Below, in pieces: positions 55,087-64,000 of a DNA stretch of 64,000 nucleotides. A program made the position numbers and the translations under genes. The DNA comes from Pseudomonadota bacterium. Lineage in GTDB: Bacteria; Pseudomonadota; Gammaproteobacteria; Steroidobacterales; Steroidobacteraceae. The stretch covers positions 1-64,000 of the forward strand of contig JAKAXA010000012.1 of the NCBI GenBank assembly GCA_021816775.1, written 5' to 3'. Every line of letters begins with the position of its first letter. Positions within the stretch are counted from its first letter, which is position 1. The notes under the pieces are model-generated. The model was not told the origin of the DNA. It was given only the letters and a program-made list of their open reading frames with translations, and did not search any database.

Positions 55087-56932
55087 GCGGCCCGGCGCCG
55101 CGCCGGGTGCGCCCGAGGCGCTGCTGCGCATCGAGGCGCTGCGGGTGCGCTTCGCCGGATCGGGCGGCGCGGCCCCGGTCGATGGCCTGACGCTCACGGT
55201 CGCCCCGGGCGAGTGCCTCGGGGTGGTCGGGGAGTCCGGCGCCGGCAAGAGCCTGAGCTTCCTCGCCGCGCTCGGGCTGGCGCCCGAGGGCGCCGAGGTG
55301 AGCGGGCGGGTGCGGCTCGGCCCGCTCGATGTGCTCGGCTGCCGCGAGCGCGAGCTCGATCGCATTCGCGGCGCGCGGGTGGGGTTCGTCTTCCAGGACC
55401 CCATGACCTCGCTCACCCCGCATCTGACCATCGGCGCGCAGCTGGCCGAGCCGATCGCTCGGCACTGCGGCCTCGGGCGGCGCGCCGCGCGCGAGCGCGC
55501 CCGCGCGCTGCTCGAGCAGGTGCGCCTTGGCGATGCCGCGCGGCGCATGGGCCAGTATCCGCACGAGCTCTCCGGCGGCATGCGCCAGCGGGTGATGATC
55601 GCCATCGCCCTCGCGTGCGAGCCCGAGCTGCTCATCGCCGATGAGCCGACCACGGCGCTCGATGTGACGCTGCAGGCGCAGATCCTGGCGCTGCTCGCGC
55701 AGTTCAAGCGCGAGCGGCGCATGGCGCTGGTCCTGATCACCCATGACTTCGGGGCCGTGGCGGGCGTGGCCGATCGCGTCGCGGTGATGCGCGCCGGGCG
55801 GCTGATCGAGTCTGGCCCGGTGGCATCGGTGCTGAAGCGCCCGGAGGATCCCTATACGCGCGAGCTGCTGCGCGCGGCGAGCGAGCCGCCCGCGCCGGCC
55901 AGGGCCGGCGGGCACGCATCGGATGCCTCGCCCGCCGGCGCGCCGGTGCTGTCCGTGAGCGACCTCACCGTGCGCTTCACACACGCCGCGGGACTGCTGC
56001 GGCGACGCTCGTTCGCCGCGCTCGAGGCGGTGAGCCTCACCCTCTCGGCCGGCGGGTCGCTCGGGGTGGTGGGGGAGTCCGGCTGCGGCAAATCAACCCT
56101 GACGCGGGCGGCGCTGCGCCTGATCCGCGCCGAGCGCGGGCGGGTGCTGTGGCTCGGATCCGATGTCAGCGGGCTCACGGCGCGGCGCCTGCGAGGCATG
56201 CGCCGCGAGCTGCAGCTGATCTTCCAGGACCCCCTGGCCAGCCTCGATCCGCGCCTGACGGTCGAGCGTCTGGTCGGCGAGCCGCTCGAGATCCACCACG
56301 GTGAGCTCGCGCCCGATGCGCGGCGCGAACGGGTGCATGCCATGCTGGCGCGGGTCGGGCTCGAGGCGGCCCTCTACCAGCGGCGGGCGCACGAGCTCTC
56401 CGGCGGACAGTGCCAGCGCGTCGGCATCGCCCGGGCGATGGTTCTCGAGCCGCGCGTGCTGGTGTGCGACGAGCCGCTGAGCGCCCTCGATGTGCGCGCC
56501 CAGCGGCAGATCCGCCTGCTGCTCGCCGGGCTCAGGGGCGAGCGGGGCACGAGCCTGCTGTTCGTCAGCCATGATCTGTCCCTGGTGCGGCACCTGTGCG
56601 AGCGCGCGCTCGTGCTGTACCTCGGGCGGATGGTCGAGCTCGGCCCCACGGCGGCGCTGTTGGACCGCCCGCTGCATCCGTACACGCGCCAGTTGATCGA
56701 TGCGATCGCGCTGCCCGACCCCGACGTGCAGCCGGCGCGGCTCGCGAAGGTGAGCCTGGGCGAGCCCGCGGCGCCGCTCGAGCGGCCGGGCGGCTGCGCC
56801 TTCCGCAGCCGCTGCCCGCAGGCCACGCCGCTCTGCGCCGAGCGCGCACCGCCCTGGGTGGCGGCCGGCGCGGACCGGTGGGTGGCCTGTCACCACTTCC
56901 GCGAATGGGCCGATGGTATGCTCCCCGAATGA
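55061..56932 (+). CDS. ABC transporter ATP-binding protein with two fused ATPase domains (OppD-OppF type)
   Basis: A 623-residue protein with two complete nucleotide-binding domains. Domain 1: Walker A VVGESGAGKSLSF (about residue 56), signature SGGMRQRVMIAIALA, Walker B LLIADEPTTALDVT. Domain 2: Walker A VVGESGCGKSTLTR (about 337), signature SGGQCQRVGIARAM, Walker B VLVCDEPLSALDVRAQ. The C-terminal OppF-type oligopeptide-binding region contains CAFRSRCPQATPLCAERAP, the Cys-rich signature. Fused ATPases occur in YejF and GsiA-like systems. Overlaps the next gene by four bases. Confidence 0.95.
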   Translation: MSSIRPDGERPGAAPGAPEALLRIEALRVRFAGSGGAAPVDGLTLTVAPGECLGVVGESGAGKSLSFLAALGLAPEGAEVSGRVRLGPLDVLGCRERELDRIRGARVGFVFQDPMTSLTPHLTIGAQLAEPIARHCGLGRRAARERARALLEQVRLGDAARRMGQYPHELSGGMRQRVMIAIALACEPELLIADEPTTALDVTLQAQILALLAQFKRERRMALVLITHDFGAVAGVADRVAVMRAGRLIESGPVASVLKRPEDPYTRELLRAASEPPAPARAGGHASDASPAGAPVLSVSDLTVRFTHAAGLLRRRSFAALEAVSLTLSAGGSLGVVGESGCGKSTLTRAALRLIRAERGRVLWLGSDVSGLTARRLRGMRRELQLIFQDPLASLDPRLTVERLVGEPLEIHHGELAPDARRERVHAMLARVGLEAALYQRRAHELSGGQCQRVGIARAMVLEPRVLVCDEPLSALDVRAQRQIRLLLAGLRGERGTSLLFVSHDLSLVRHLCERALVLYLGRMVELGPTAALLDRPLHPYTRQLIDAIALPDPDVQPARLAKVSLGEPAAPLERPGGCAFRSRCPQATPLCAERAPPWVAAGADRWVACHHFREWADGMLPE

Positions 56933-58200
56933 GCGAGCCGACCATCCGTCCGAGCGAGAGCCTGCGTCACGTGCGCTACGAGATTCGCGGGCGGCTGGCG
57001 CGGCGCGCCCACGAGCTCGAGCGCCAAGGCTACGAGATCGTGTCGCTCAACATCGGCAATCCCGGCGCGTTCGGGCTGCGCACGCCCGAGACCATGCGCC
57101 TGGCGATGATCGAGAACCTCGCCGAGGCGGAGGGCTACTGCCACCAGAAGGGCATTTTCCCGGCCCGCGAAGCGGTGGTGATGCAGCAGCAGTCGCGCGG
57201 GGTGAGCGGCGTCACCGCCGAGGAGGTGTTCATCGGCAACGGTGTGAGCGAGCTGATCAACCTGGTGCTGCGCGCGCTGCTCAACGATGGCGATGAAGTG
57301 CTGGTGCCGAGCCCGGACTATCCGCTGTGGACCGCCGCGGTGGCCCTGAACGGCGCGCGCGCCGTGCACTACCCCTGCCGGCCGGAAAACGACTTCGTGC
57401 CCGACCCCGAGGAGCTGGCCGCGCTCGTGACGGCGCGCACGCGCGCGCTGGTGGTGATCAATCCCAACAATCCCACCGGCGCGGTCTATCCGCGCGCGGT
57501 GCTCGAGGCGCTCGCGCGGCTCGCCGAGCGTGCGGGGCTCGTGGTCTTCAGCGACGAGATCTACGACCAGATGACCTACGACGGGGCCGAGTTCGTCCCC
57601 ATGGCGACGCTGGTCGAGGACACGCTGTGCGCCACGCTCTCGGGCCTGTCCAAGGTGTACCGCGCCTGCGGCTACCGGGTGGGCTGGGCGGCGTTCTCCG
57701 GGCGCACCCATGCGGCGGCCGAGTATCTCGGTGCGATCGATCTGCTGAGCTCGCTGCGGCTGTGCAGCAACGTGCTCGCTCAATGGGCGGTGCAGACCGC
57801 CCTCGGCGGCTATCAGAGCATCCGTGACCTGGTGAGCCCGGGCGGGCGGCTGTATGAGTCGCGCGCGGCCATCGAGCGCGCGGTCGGGGCGAGCCGTTAC
57901 CTGCGCCTGAGGGGCGCGCCCCGGGGGGCGATGTACGCGTTCATCGGGGTCGACACGGCGCAGCTGCCGGGCTTCGACGATCAGCGCTTCGCGCTCGATC
58001 TGCTCGAGCAGAAGCACGTCCTCGTGGCGCCGGGCGTGAGCTTCAACGTGCCGTACCGCAATCATTTCCGGGTCACGACCCTGCCCGACAGCGCGTTGCT
58101 GTTGGATGTGTTCGGGCGGATCGAGGCGCTGCTGGAGAGCTACGCGGCGGCAGCGCCCTCGCCGAGCACTGTCGTTGCGGCGACCGCGCGGTTCAAGTGA
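56929..58200 (+). CDS. alaA: AlaA-like PLP-dependent aminotransferase
   Basis: A 423-residue class I/II aminotransferase closely patterned like E. coli AlaA, which makes alanine from pyruvate and glutamate. Matches include VSLNIGNPGAFGLRTPE, EGYCHQKGIFPAREAVVMQQ, NGVSELINLVLRALLNDGDE, PSPDYPLWTAAVALNGARAV, INPNNPTGAVY and the PLP lysine in LSGLSKVYRACGYRVGW. ATG 56929 overlaps the transporter ATPase stop, so the gene is coupled to the ABC operon, an unusual pairing. Confidence 0.88.
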   Translation: MSEPTIRPSESLRHVRYEIRGRLARRAHELERQGYEIVSLNIGNPGAFGLRTPETMRLAMIENLAEAEGYCHQKGIFPAREAVVMQQQSRGVSGVTAEEVFIGNGVSELINLVLRALLNDGDEVLVPSPDYPLWTAAVALNGARAVHYPCRPENDFVPDPEELAALVTARTRALVVINPNNPTGAVYPRAVLEALARLAERAGLVVFSDEIYDQMTYDGAEFVPMATLVEDTLCATLSGLSKVYRACGYRVGWAAFSGRTHAAAEYLGAIDLLSSLRLCSNVLAQWAVQTALGGYQSIRDLVSPGGRLYESRAAIERAVGASRYLRLRGAPRGAMYAFIGVDTAQLPGFDDQRFALDLLEQKHVLVAPGVSFNVPYRNHFRVTTLPDSALLLDVFGRIEALLESYAAAAPSPSTVVAATARFK

Positions 58201-58231
58201 GCGGCCCGCTTCACCTGATGATCTTAGTTAG

Positions 58232-58254
58232 AAACAATCATTAATATATTGTTT
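58232..58254. promoter_or_regulatory. AT-rich inverted repeat upstream of the nuclease-helicase genes
   Basis: AAACAAT (58232-58238) and ATTGTTT (58248-58254) are perfect complements around CATTAATAT. The stretch 58220-58262 is strongly AT-rich in a GC-rich surrounding and abuts the next start codon. It may be a promoter with an operator. Confidence 0.45.
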
Positions 58255-60908
58255 TGATTAAAGTTCCGTCTCATCTCGATGCCGTGATCGAGGCGGGGGG
58301 CACCCTGGTGATGCCGACCCGCCAGCGGGCCCACGCGCTGCGGCTGGCCCATGCGGCCGCGCAGCTGGCGCGCGGCCGGCGCGTCTGGGCGAGTCCCGAC
58401 GTGCTGCCGCTGGAGGGTTGGCTGACCCGGGAGATCGAGCGCAGCGCGGCGCGTGCGCCCGGTGGCGCACTGCCGCCGCGCCTGCTGCGGCCCGCCGAGG
58501 AATGGCTGCTGTGGCGCGAGTGCGCGGCCGCCGCCACTTGGGATCTTGATCTGGTCAACCCCGGCGAGCTCGCCGAGGGGCTGCTCGGGGCGAGTCGCCT
58601 CGCCGCCGAGTTCGGCATCGAGCTGGCGGGCCGGCGCGCCGGTGCGCAGAGCGAGACCGCATTGCTGCTCGAGGTCGGACGGGCCGTCGCCGAGCGCAGC
58701 CGGGCGCTCGGCGCGTGCTCGCTCGACGAGGCGCTGCGTGGGTGCGGTGCGCTCGGTGATGCTCGCCCGGTCGCGCTGTGCGGGTTTCTCTGCGCCTCGC
58801 CGCGCCGGGGCGAGGTGCTCGCCGAGCGGCGTGCGCGCGGCTGGGATACCCACGGGTGCGAGCCGGCAGACTCCCTGGCGAACCCTGAGGTGGTGCATGC
58901 CGCCGATGAGCTGGAGGAGCTCGACCGCATTGCCGGCTGGTGCCGCGAGCGCCTTACGCTCGATCCGGAGGGACGGCTGCTGGTGGTGCTGCCGGGCGGG
59001 GCGGGCCGCACCTCGCGTCTGGCGGCCCTGATCCGCCAGGCTCTCGATGTGCCGGGCGCCTACGGCGGAGCCGCCGCGGGCCTCGCGGGCATCGAAGGCG
59101 GCGAGCCGCTGACGCAGCACGCCGCAGCGCACCAGGCGCTGACGGGGCTTGCCCTGCTCGCCGGGCAGAGTCTGCCGCTCGAGACGCTGCTGGAATGGGT
59201 GCGCAGCCCGTTCTGGGTGGAGCCGGCCGAAGGGCGCGCGCGGCTCGACCTGTGGCTGCGCGAGCAGGCCCCGCCGGCGCTCGAGCGGCGCACGCTCTTG
59301 CGGCTGCTCACGGCCGCCCCGCTCGCCGCGGCGGGCGCCCTGGAGAGCCGCATCCGCGAGGCGGCCGGGGCGCTCGCAACGCCCTACGGCTCGCCCCGGG
59401 AGTGGTCCGAGCGCTTCCAGGCAGCGCTCGATGCGCTCGGCTGGCCCGGCGCCGCCGGGCTGGACAGCCCCGCGCAGCAGACGCTTCTGCGCGTGCGCGA
59501 GCTGCTCGATGAATACGGCCAGCTCTCGGCCGCCGTGACGAGGCTCGAGTGCACGGCCGCGCTGGAGCGCCTGCGTGAACTGGCGGCGCGCACCGCGTAC
59601 CGGCCTGCGGATGAGGATGCGCTGGTCACCGTGACCACCGCTCTCGCCGATCCGGTGGCGCGCTACGACGGCATCTGGGTCGCGGGCCTGCGCCACGATG
59701 CGCTGCCACAGCCGCCGGCCCCCGATCCGTTCGTGCCGCTTCAGGCGCAGCTCGCCGCCGGCTACCCGGCGGCATCGGCGGCCGGGCGGCTGCGCGAGGC
59801 ACAGGCGCTGCTGGCGGCGTGGCGAGCCGCGACGCCCCACCTGGTGCTCTCGAGGCCGCTGCGCGCCGAGGACGTCGCACTGCTGCCGAGTCCGCTGCTT
59901 GCGCCGTGGCGCAACGGCGAGCGGCCCTCAGGCGAGCCGCTGCCGTGGCTGCCCGAGCGGGTGCACCGCAACGATCAGCTCGAGGCGTGGCGCGATGCGG
60001 GCGTCCCCTGGGACGCGGCAGCGCCGCTGCCGTCGGGCACCCGCAGCCTCGAGCTGCAGAACGCGTGCCCGTTCCGGGCGTACGCCGAGCTGCGCCTGGG
60101 GTGCGAGCCGCTCGGCACGAGCGAGCCCGGCGTGCCGGCGGATCTGCGCGGCCGCCTGCTGCACGCGGCGCTGCAGGCGTTGTGGCGCGAGCTCGGCGGC
60201 TCGAGCGGACTCGCCGCACTCGCCCCGGAGCGTCTCGATGAGCGCATCGGCGAGTGCGTCGAGGCGGCGGCCGGGGCGCTTCTGGCCGGGCAGAGCGCGC
60301 CGCCCTCGGCGGCGGCGCTCGCGCGTGAGCGGCGGCGTGCGATGCGCCTGATTCGTGCGCTGTGCGACCTCGAGCGCTGCCGTCCGGCCTTCACGGTGCG
60401 CGACACCGAGCGCGCCGCCCAACTGACGCTCGCGGGCCTGCGGCTCGATGTGCGCATCGATCGCATCGATGCGCTCGAGGGCGGCGCTGTGGCCATCCTC
60501 GATTACAAGAGCGGGCGGCCGGTGCGCGCCGACTGGTACAGCGAGCGCCCCTCGCATCCGCAGCTGCTCGCCTATCTGGCCGCCCTGGGCGAGGCGGTGC
60601 GGGCGGTTGCGACGGTGCACCTGACGGCGCGGGAGATCGGCTTTGACGGCATCGCCGCGCAGGCGGATCTGGTGCCGGGGCTCGAGGCGGTCAAAGCCGC
60701 CGGCGAGGGCGAGGATGCCTGGCAGGGCCGGCTCGCGGCCTGGCACGCGCTCCTCGAGCGCCTGGCCGGCGCATTCGGGCAGGGCGAGGCCGCAGTCGAC
60801 CCGAAGCCCGGTGCCTGCGAGTACTGCCATCTCCCCGCGCTCTGCCGCATCGGGGAGCGGCCCGAGGCGCCCGCCGCCCCGCAATCCGAGGCGGGAGCGC
60901 CTGAATGA
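58254..60908 (+). CDS. AddB-like PD-(D/E)XK nuclease, 4Fe-4S type
   Basis: A protein of about 884 residues acting with the following helicase to process double-strand DNA ends. The nuclease domain is C-terminal: GRLLHAALQALWREL, then LDVRIDRIDALEGGAVAILDYKSGR (catalytic Asp, Asp-x-Lys near residue 748). Cysteines in LQNACPFRAYAEL (near 603) and CEYCHLPALCRI (near 858) make the four-Cys 4Fe-4S site of AddB-type nucleases. The N-terminal 500 residues resemble an inactivated helicase half. TTG 58254 has no clear ribosome-binding site, so the start is uncertain; GTG 58284 is another option. Confidence 0.88.
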   Translation: MIKVPSHLDAVIEAGGTLVMPTRQRAHALRLAHAAAQLARGRRVWASPDVLPLEGWLTREIERSAARAPGGALPPRLLRPAEEWLLWRECAAAATWDLDLVNPGELAEGLLGASRLAAEFGIELAGRRAGAQSETALLLEVGRAVAERSRALGACSLDEALRGCGALGDARPVALCGFLCASPRRGEVLAERRARGWDTHGCEPADSLANPEVVHAADELEELDRIAGWCRERLTLDPEGRLLVVLPGGAGRTSRLAALIRQALDVPGAYGGAAAGLAGIEGGEPLTQHAAAHQALTGLALLAGQSLPLETLLEWVRSPFWVEPAEGRARLDLWLREQAPPALERRTLLRLLTAAPLAAAGALESRIREAAGALATPYGSPREWSERFQAALDALGWPGAAGLDSPAQQTLLRVRELLDEYGQLSAAVTRLECTAALERLRELAARTAYRPADEDALVTVTTALADPVARYDGIWVAGLRHDALPQPPAPDPFVPLQAQLAAGYPAASAAGRLREAQALLAAWRAATPHLVLSRPLRAEDVALLPSPLLAPWRNGERPSGEPLPWLPERVHRNDQLEAWRDAGVPWDAAAPLPSGTRSLELQNACPFRAYAELRLGCEPLGTSEPGVPADLRGRLLHAALQALWRELGGSSGLAALAPERLDERIGECVEAAAGALLAGQSAPPSAAALARERRRAMRLIRALCDLERCRPAFTVRDTERAAQLTLAGLRLDVRIDRIDALEGGAVAILDYKSGRPVRADWYSERPSHPQLLAYLAALGEAVRAVATVHLTAREIGFDGIAAQADLVPGLEAVKAAGEGEDAWQGRLAAWHALLERLAGAFGQGEAAVDPKPGACEYCHLPALCRIGERPEAPAAPQSEAGAPE

Positions 60909-63900
60909 GCCGCGCGGCCCCCTCCCAGGCGGTGCCAGACGATGAGGCCGCGCGCGAGCTCGCCACCGATCCGCGCGAGTCGATCGTGCTGCAGGCGCCG
61001 GCCGGCTCGGGCAAGACCACGGTTCTGACGCAGCGAATGCTGCGGCTGCTCGCCGAGGTCGACGACCCGCAGGAGATCCTGGCGATCACCTTCACCCGCA
61101 GGGCGGCCGCCGAGATGCGCCAGCGGATGTGCCGGGCGTTGAACGGGCAGTGCGACGAGGGGCCGCTCGGGCAGCGGTTCGAGGCGCTCGCCGCAGCGGT
61201 GCTCGAGCGCTCGGCAGCGCGCGGCTGGGGCCTGCGGGAGGATCCGGCGCGGCTGCGTATCCAGACCATCGACGCGTTCAACCTCAACCTCGCCAACCGG
61301 CTGCCGCTGGCGGCGCGCAGCGGCGGGCCGCTCGCCCTCGGGGAGCGGCCCGAGGCGCTCTACCGGCTGGCCGCGCGCGAGACGCTGCTCGCGGCCGAGG
61401 ACGATGCGTCGCTCGCGCGGGATGCCGATCTGTGGTTCGAGCGGCTCGACAACCGCTGGGGGAACCTCGAGCGGCTGCTCGCGCAGATGCTCGCCGAGCG
61501 GGCGCACTGGCTGCCGCACGTGCTCGGCCACGCGCCCGAGGCCCTCAGCGAGCGGGTCGAGGAGAGCCTGCGGCGGGTGCTGTCCGCGGCCCTCGCCGGG
61601 GCGCTGGCGCTGCTCGATGGGCCGCTGCGCGAGGCGCTTCAGCGCCTGCCGGGGGTGGGTGCGCTCTCGTGCGATGCCGGGACGCTGCCGGCGTGGCGGC
61701 GGCTCGCTGAGCTGCTGCTCACGCAGAAGGGAGAGTGGCGGCGGGCGGTCAACCGCACGCAGGGTCCCGAGTACGCCGATCCGGCGGCGCGCGCGGCGCT
61801 GCTGGGGTGCATCGCGCAGCTCAGCGCCCTCGGGGCGGCGCAGTCACGCCTGCTCGAGGTGTCCCGCCTGCCCCCGCCCGCGCTCGAGCGCTGCGACGCG
61901 GCCGCGCTCGCGGCGCTCTCGCGCCTGCTGCGCGTCGCGGCGGCCGAACTGGAGGTGCGGTTCGCGATCGCGGGTGAGGTGGACTACACGCGCATCGCGG
62001 GGGCGGCGCGCGCGGCGCTCACCGAGGAGGGCGAGCCGAGCGATCTGGCGCTGCGCCTCGGGGTGGGCCTGCGGCACATCCTGGTCGATGAGTTTCAGGA
62101 CACCTCCGCGCAGCAGACCGAGCTCATCGCCCGGCTCACCGCAGGTTGGGAGGGCGGCGACGGGCGCACGCTGTTCGTGGTGGGCGACCCGATGCAGTCG
62201 ATCTACATGTTCCGCGAGGCCGAGGTCGGCTGCTTTCTCGCCGTGCGCGATCGCGGCATCGGCGCGCTGCGCCTGCGGCCGCTGCGCCTGACGCGCAATT
62301 TCCGTTCCGTGCCGGCGCTGATCGATTGGTCGAACGAGACTTTCGGCCGGCTGTTTCCCGCGGCGGACGATCTGCGCGCCAGCGCCGTGAGCTTCACGCC
62401 GAGCATGGCCGCAGCGGGCGCGGCGAGCGAGGCGGCCGCGCCGGTGGAGCTGCGGCTGTTGGTCTGCGCGGCTCGCGCGGCAGAGACCCGGGCCGTGGCC
62501 GAGCGCATCGCGGCGTTGAAGGCTGCCGATGCGCGCGCGTCGATCGCCGTGCTCGTCACCGCCCGGCGTCACGCCGAGAGCCTCATCAGCGCGCTGCAGG
62601 AGCGCGCCGTCGAGGCGATCGGCGTGCATCTGGTGCCGCTGGCGCAGGTGCCGGTGGTGCGCGACCTCGTGGCGCTCACCCGGGCGCTCTGTCATCTCGG
62701 GGACCGCACGGCGTGGCTCGCGGTCCTGCGCTCGCCGTGGTGCGGGTTGACGCTGAAGACGCTGACCGGCCTCAGCGGCCGTCACGATGCGCAGCTGCCG
62801 TGGGAGGCGCTCAACGACCCCTCGCGCCTGGACGCGTGCGAACCGCCCGAGCGCGCGCGGCTCGAGCGGGTGAGGGCGGTGTTGGGTGAGGCGCTGGCGC
62901 GGCGCGGCCTGCGGCCGTTCGCCGATTGGTTGGAGGAGACCTGGCTGCGCCTCGGGGGCGCCGATGCGTATCCGCGCGACACTCTGCACGATGCGCGCGC
63001 CTTCTTCGCCGCCGTGAGCGAGCGCGAGGCGCTCCTCGGGCGCGAGGGCAGCGGGGCCCTCGATGAGCTGCTCGCGAACCTCTACGCCGAGCCGCGCGCC
63101 CGCGCCGATCAGCCCGTGCAGATCCTCACGGTCCATCACGCCAAGGGGCTGGAGTTCGACCACGTGTTGATTCCGGGGCTCGACCGGCGCGCCAACCACG
63201 ACCGCGAGCCGCTGCTGCGCTGGCTCGACCTGCCGCGCGAGCAGGCCGGCCAGAGCGATCTGCTGCTCGCGCCGGCCCCGGCGGTGGGCGCCGAGGATCC
63301 GCGCGGGGTCGGCGCCTTTCTGAAGCACCTGCGCGAGCGGCGCGGCGAGCACGAGCAGCTGCGGCTGCTCTATGTCGCGGCCACGCGCGCCCGGCGCTCG
63401 CTCCATCTGTACGCAACGCTCAAGCCGAAACGCGCAGCGGAGCGGCCGCGCCCGGCCCGCGGCACGCCGCTCGCGCGGCTCTGGCCGGCCCTCGGCGCGC
63501 AGTTTCTCGCCTCGGTCACCACCGCCGAGGTCGCCTGCGTGGCGCCCGCGCCCGAGCGCCTCGGCGCCGCACTCGTGCGCCTCGACCCGCAGTGGCGGGC
63601 GCCCAATGCGCCCCCGCCGCGGCTGCCGGCGCGCCTGCCGCTGGCGGGCCAGTCGCTCGAGCCGCCGCAGTTCAGCTGGGTGCAGGAGACCGCGCGGCAC
63701 ATCGGCACGGTGGTGCATGCGGCGCTGCAGTCATTCGCGGCGGCCGCGCCCCTGCCCGAGCGGCCCGCGATCGAGGCGGGCGCCGCGTTCTATCGGGCGC
63801 AGCTGCGCCGCTACGGCGTGCCCGAGAGCGAACTCGAGCCGGCCACGGCGCGCGTGCTCGCCGCGCTCGCCGGCACGGTGGAGGATGCGCGCGGGCGATG

Positions 63901-64000
63901 GATACTCGATGCCGGCCATCGCGAGGCGGCGAGCGAGCTGGCGCTGATGGGGCTGGCCGAGGGAAGGCTGCGCAGCATCGTCATCGACCGCTCGTTCATC
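60905..64000 (+). CDS. AddA/RecB-like UvrD-type helicase-nuclease (runs off the window)
   Basis: An open frame of 1032 codons with no stop before the right edge. It starts at ATG 60905, overlapping the nuclease gene by four bases. Superfamily 1 helicase motifs in order: Walker A VLQAPAGSGKTTVLTQRML (about residue 30), motif Ia ILAITFTRRAAAEMRQRM, Walker B HILVDEFQDTSAQQTELI (about 397), motif III VVGDPMQSIYMFR, motif IV RLTRNFRSVPAL, motif V ILTVHHAKGLEFDHVLIPG and motif VI LRLLYVAATRARRSLHLYAT. The last residues (HREAASELALMGLAEGRLRS, then IVIDRSFI) enter a RecB-type nuclease domain, cut by the window end. Partner of the AddB-like protein. Confidence 0.93.
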   Translation, partial: MSRAAPSQAVPDDEAARELATDPRESIVLQAPAGSGKTTVLTQRMLRLLAEVDDPQEILAITFTRRAAAEMRQRMCRALNGQCDEGPLGQRFEALAAAVLERSAARGWGLREDPARLRIQTIDAFNLNLANRLPLAARSGGPLALGERPEALYRLAARETLLAAEDDASLARDADLWFERLDNRWGNLERLLAQMLAERAHWLPHVLGHAPEALSERVEESLRRVLSAALAGALALLDGPLREALQRLPGVGALSCDAGTLPAWRRLAELLLTQKGEWRRAVNRTQGPEYADPAARAALLGCIAQLSALGAAQSRLLEVSRLPPPALERCDAAALAALSRLLRVAAAELEVRFAIAGEVDYTRIAGAARAALTEEGEPSDLALRLGVGLRHILVDEFQDTSAQQTELIARLTAGWEGGDGRTLFVVGDPMQSIYMFREAEVGCFLAVRDRGIGALRLRPLRLTRNFRSVPALIDWSNETFGRLFPAADDLRASAVSFTPSMAAAGAASEAAAPVELRLLVCAARAAETRAVAERIAALKAADARASIAVLVTARRHAESLISALQERAVEAIGVHLVPLAQVPVVRDLVALTRALCHLGDRTAWLAVLRSPWCGLTLKTLTGLSGRHDAQLPWEALNDPSRLDACEPPERARLERVRAVLGEALARRGLRPFADWLEETWLRLGGADAYPRDTLHDARAFFAAVSEREALLGREGSGALDELLANLYAEPRARADQPVQILTVHHAKGLEFDHVLIPGLDRRANHDREPLLRWLDLPREQAGQSDLLLAPAPAVGAEDPRGVGAFLKHLRERRGEHEQLRLLYVAATRARRSLHLYATLKPKRAAERPRPARGTPLARLWPALGAQFLASVTTAEVACVAPAPERLGAALVRLDPQWRAPNAPPPRLPARLPLAGQSLEPPQFSWVQETARHIGTVVHAALQSFAAAAPLPERPAIEAGAAFYRAQLRRYGVPESELEPATARVLAALAGTVEDARGRWILDAGHREAASELALMGLAEGRLRSIVIDRSFI

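Overview
The window is a GC-rich bacterial chromosome segment. The set of genes points to a Gammaproteobacterium near the Xanthomonadales, Steroidobacterales or Nevskiales: a tonB-exbB-exbD-exbD cluster, an S-box (SAM) riboswitch ahead of a metX-like gene, a hisGDCBHAF-hisIE operon led by a TrpR-family gene, and a rhombosortase. No rRNA, complete tRNA or CRISPR array was found. The taxonomic placement is an inference from gene content only.

Positions 1 to about 15300 are accessory and sparsely coded. They hold a rhombosortase, an AraC-type regulator, a sedolisin-type acid protease, and a large SBBP-repeat protein whose C-terminus looks like a GlyGly-CTERM sorting tail. Two copies of a tRNA-Ser 3' end follow (6532-6554 and 6704-6722), separated by a run of hairpins; they probably mark the right edge of an integrated element. 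Beyond them lies a graveyard: a methyltransferase remnant, two broken IS630-type transposases, a frameshifted VapC-like PIN gene, a histidine-kinase remnant and a broken CSLREA-domain gene. An intact hicAB toxin-antitoxin pair and a TonB-dependent receptor are embedded in it.

From about 15390 to the end the sequence is dense core genome. Two envelope genes, an APH/AAA kinase-like fusion and a LysR regulator come first. Next are a Gly/Ala-rich exported protein and a subtilisin, divergent from an ECF sigma/anti-sigma pair, and then a redox module (pirin, azoreductase, divergent HxlR regulator).

Amino-acid biosynthesis occupies 25346-46838, and three different control mechanisms can be read in the DNA. 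The his operon (minus strand) starts with a TrpR-family gene and a matching palindrome. metX-metB (plus strand) sits behind a SAM riboswitch and a hairpin that can hide the ribosome-binding site. ilvC-leuA-ilvE-leuC-leuD-leuB (minus strand) has a Leu/Val/Ile-rich leader peptide and mutually exclusive antiterminator and terminator stems. An M17 aminopeptidase and ilvD follow on the plus strand. hisF appears to start at a rare ATT codon.

The last part carries the TonB energy system (tonB, exbB, two exbD, a TPR protein), a peroxiredoxin, etfBA, a peptide-type ABC transporter with fused ATPase domains overlapping an alaA-like aminotransferase gene, and an AddB/AddA-type nuclease-helicase pair that runs off the right end. 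The TonB system could power the receptor at 10974-13517. Genes are tightly packed: neighbours often overlap by four bases, and some convergent genes share stop-codon bases.
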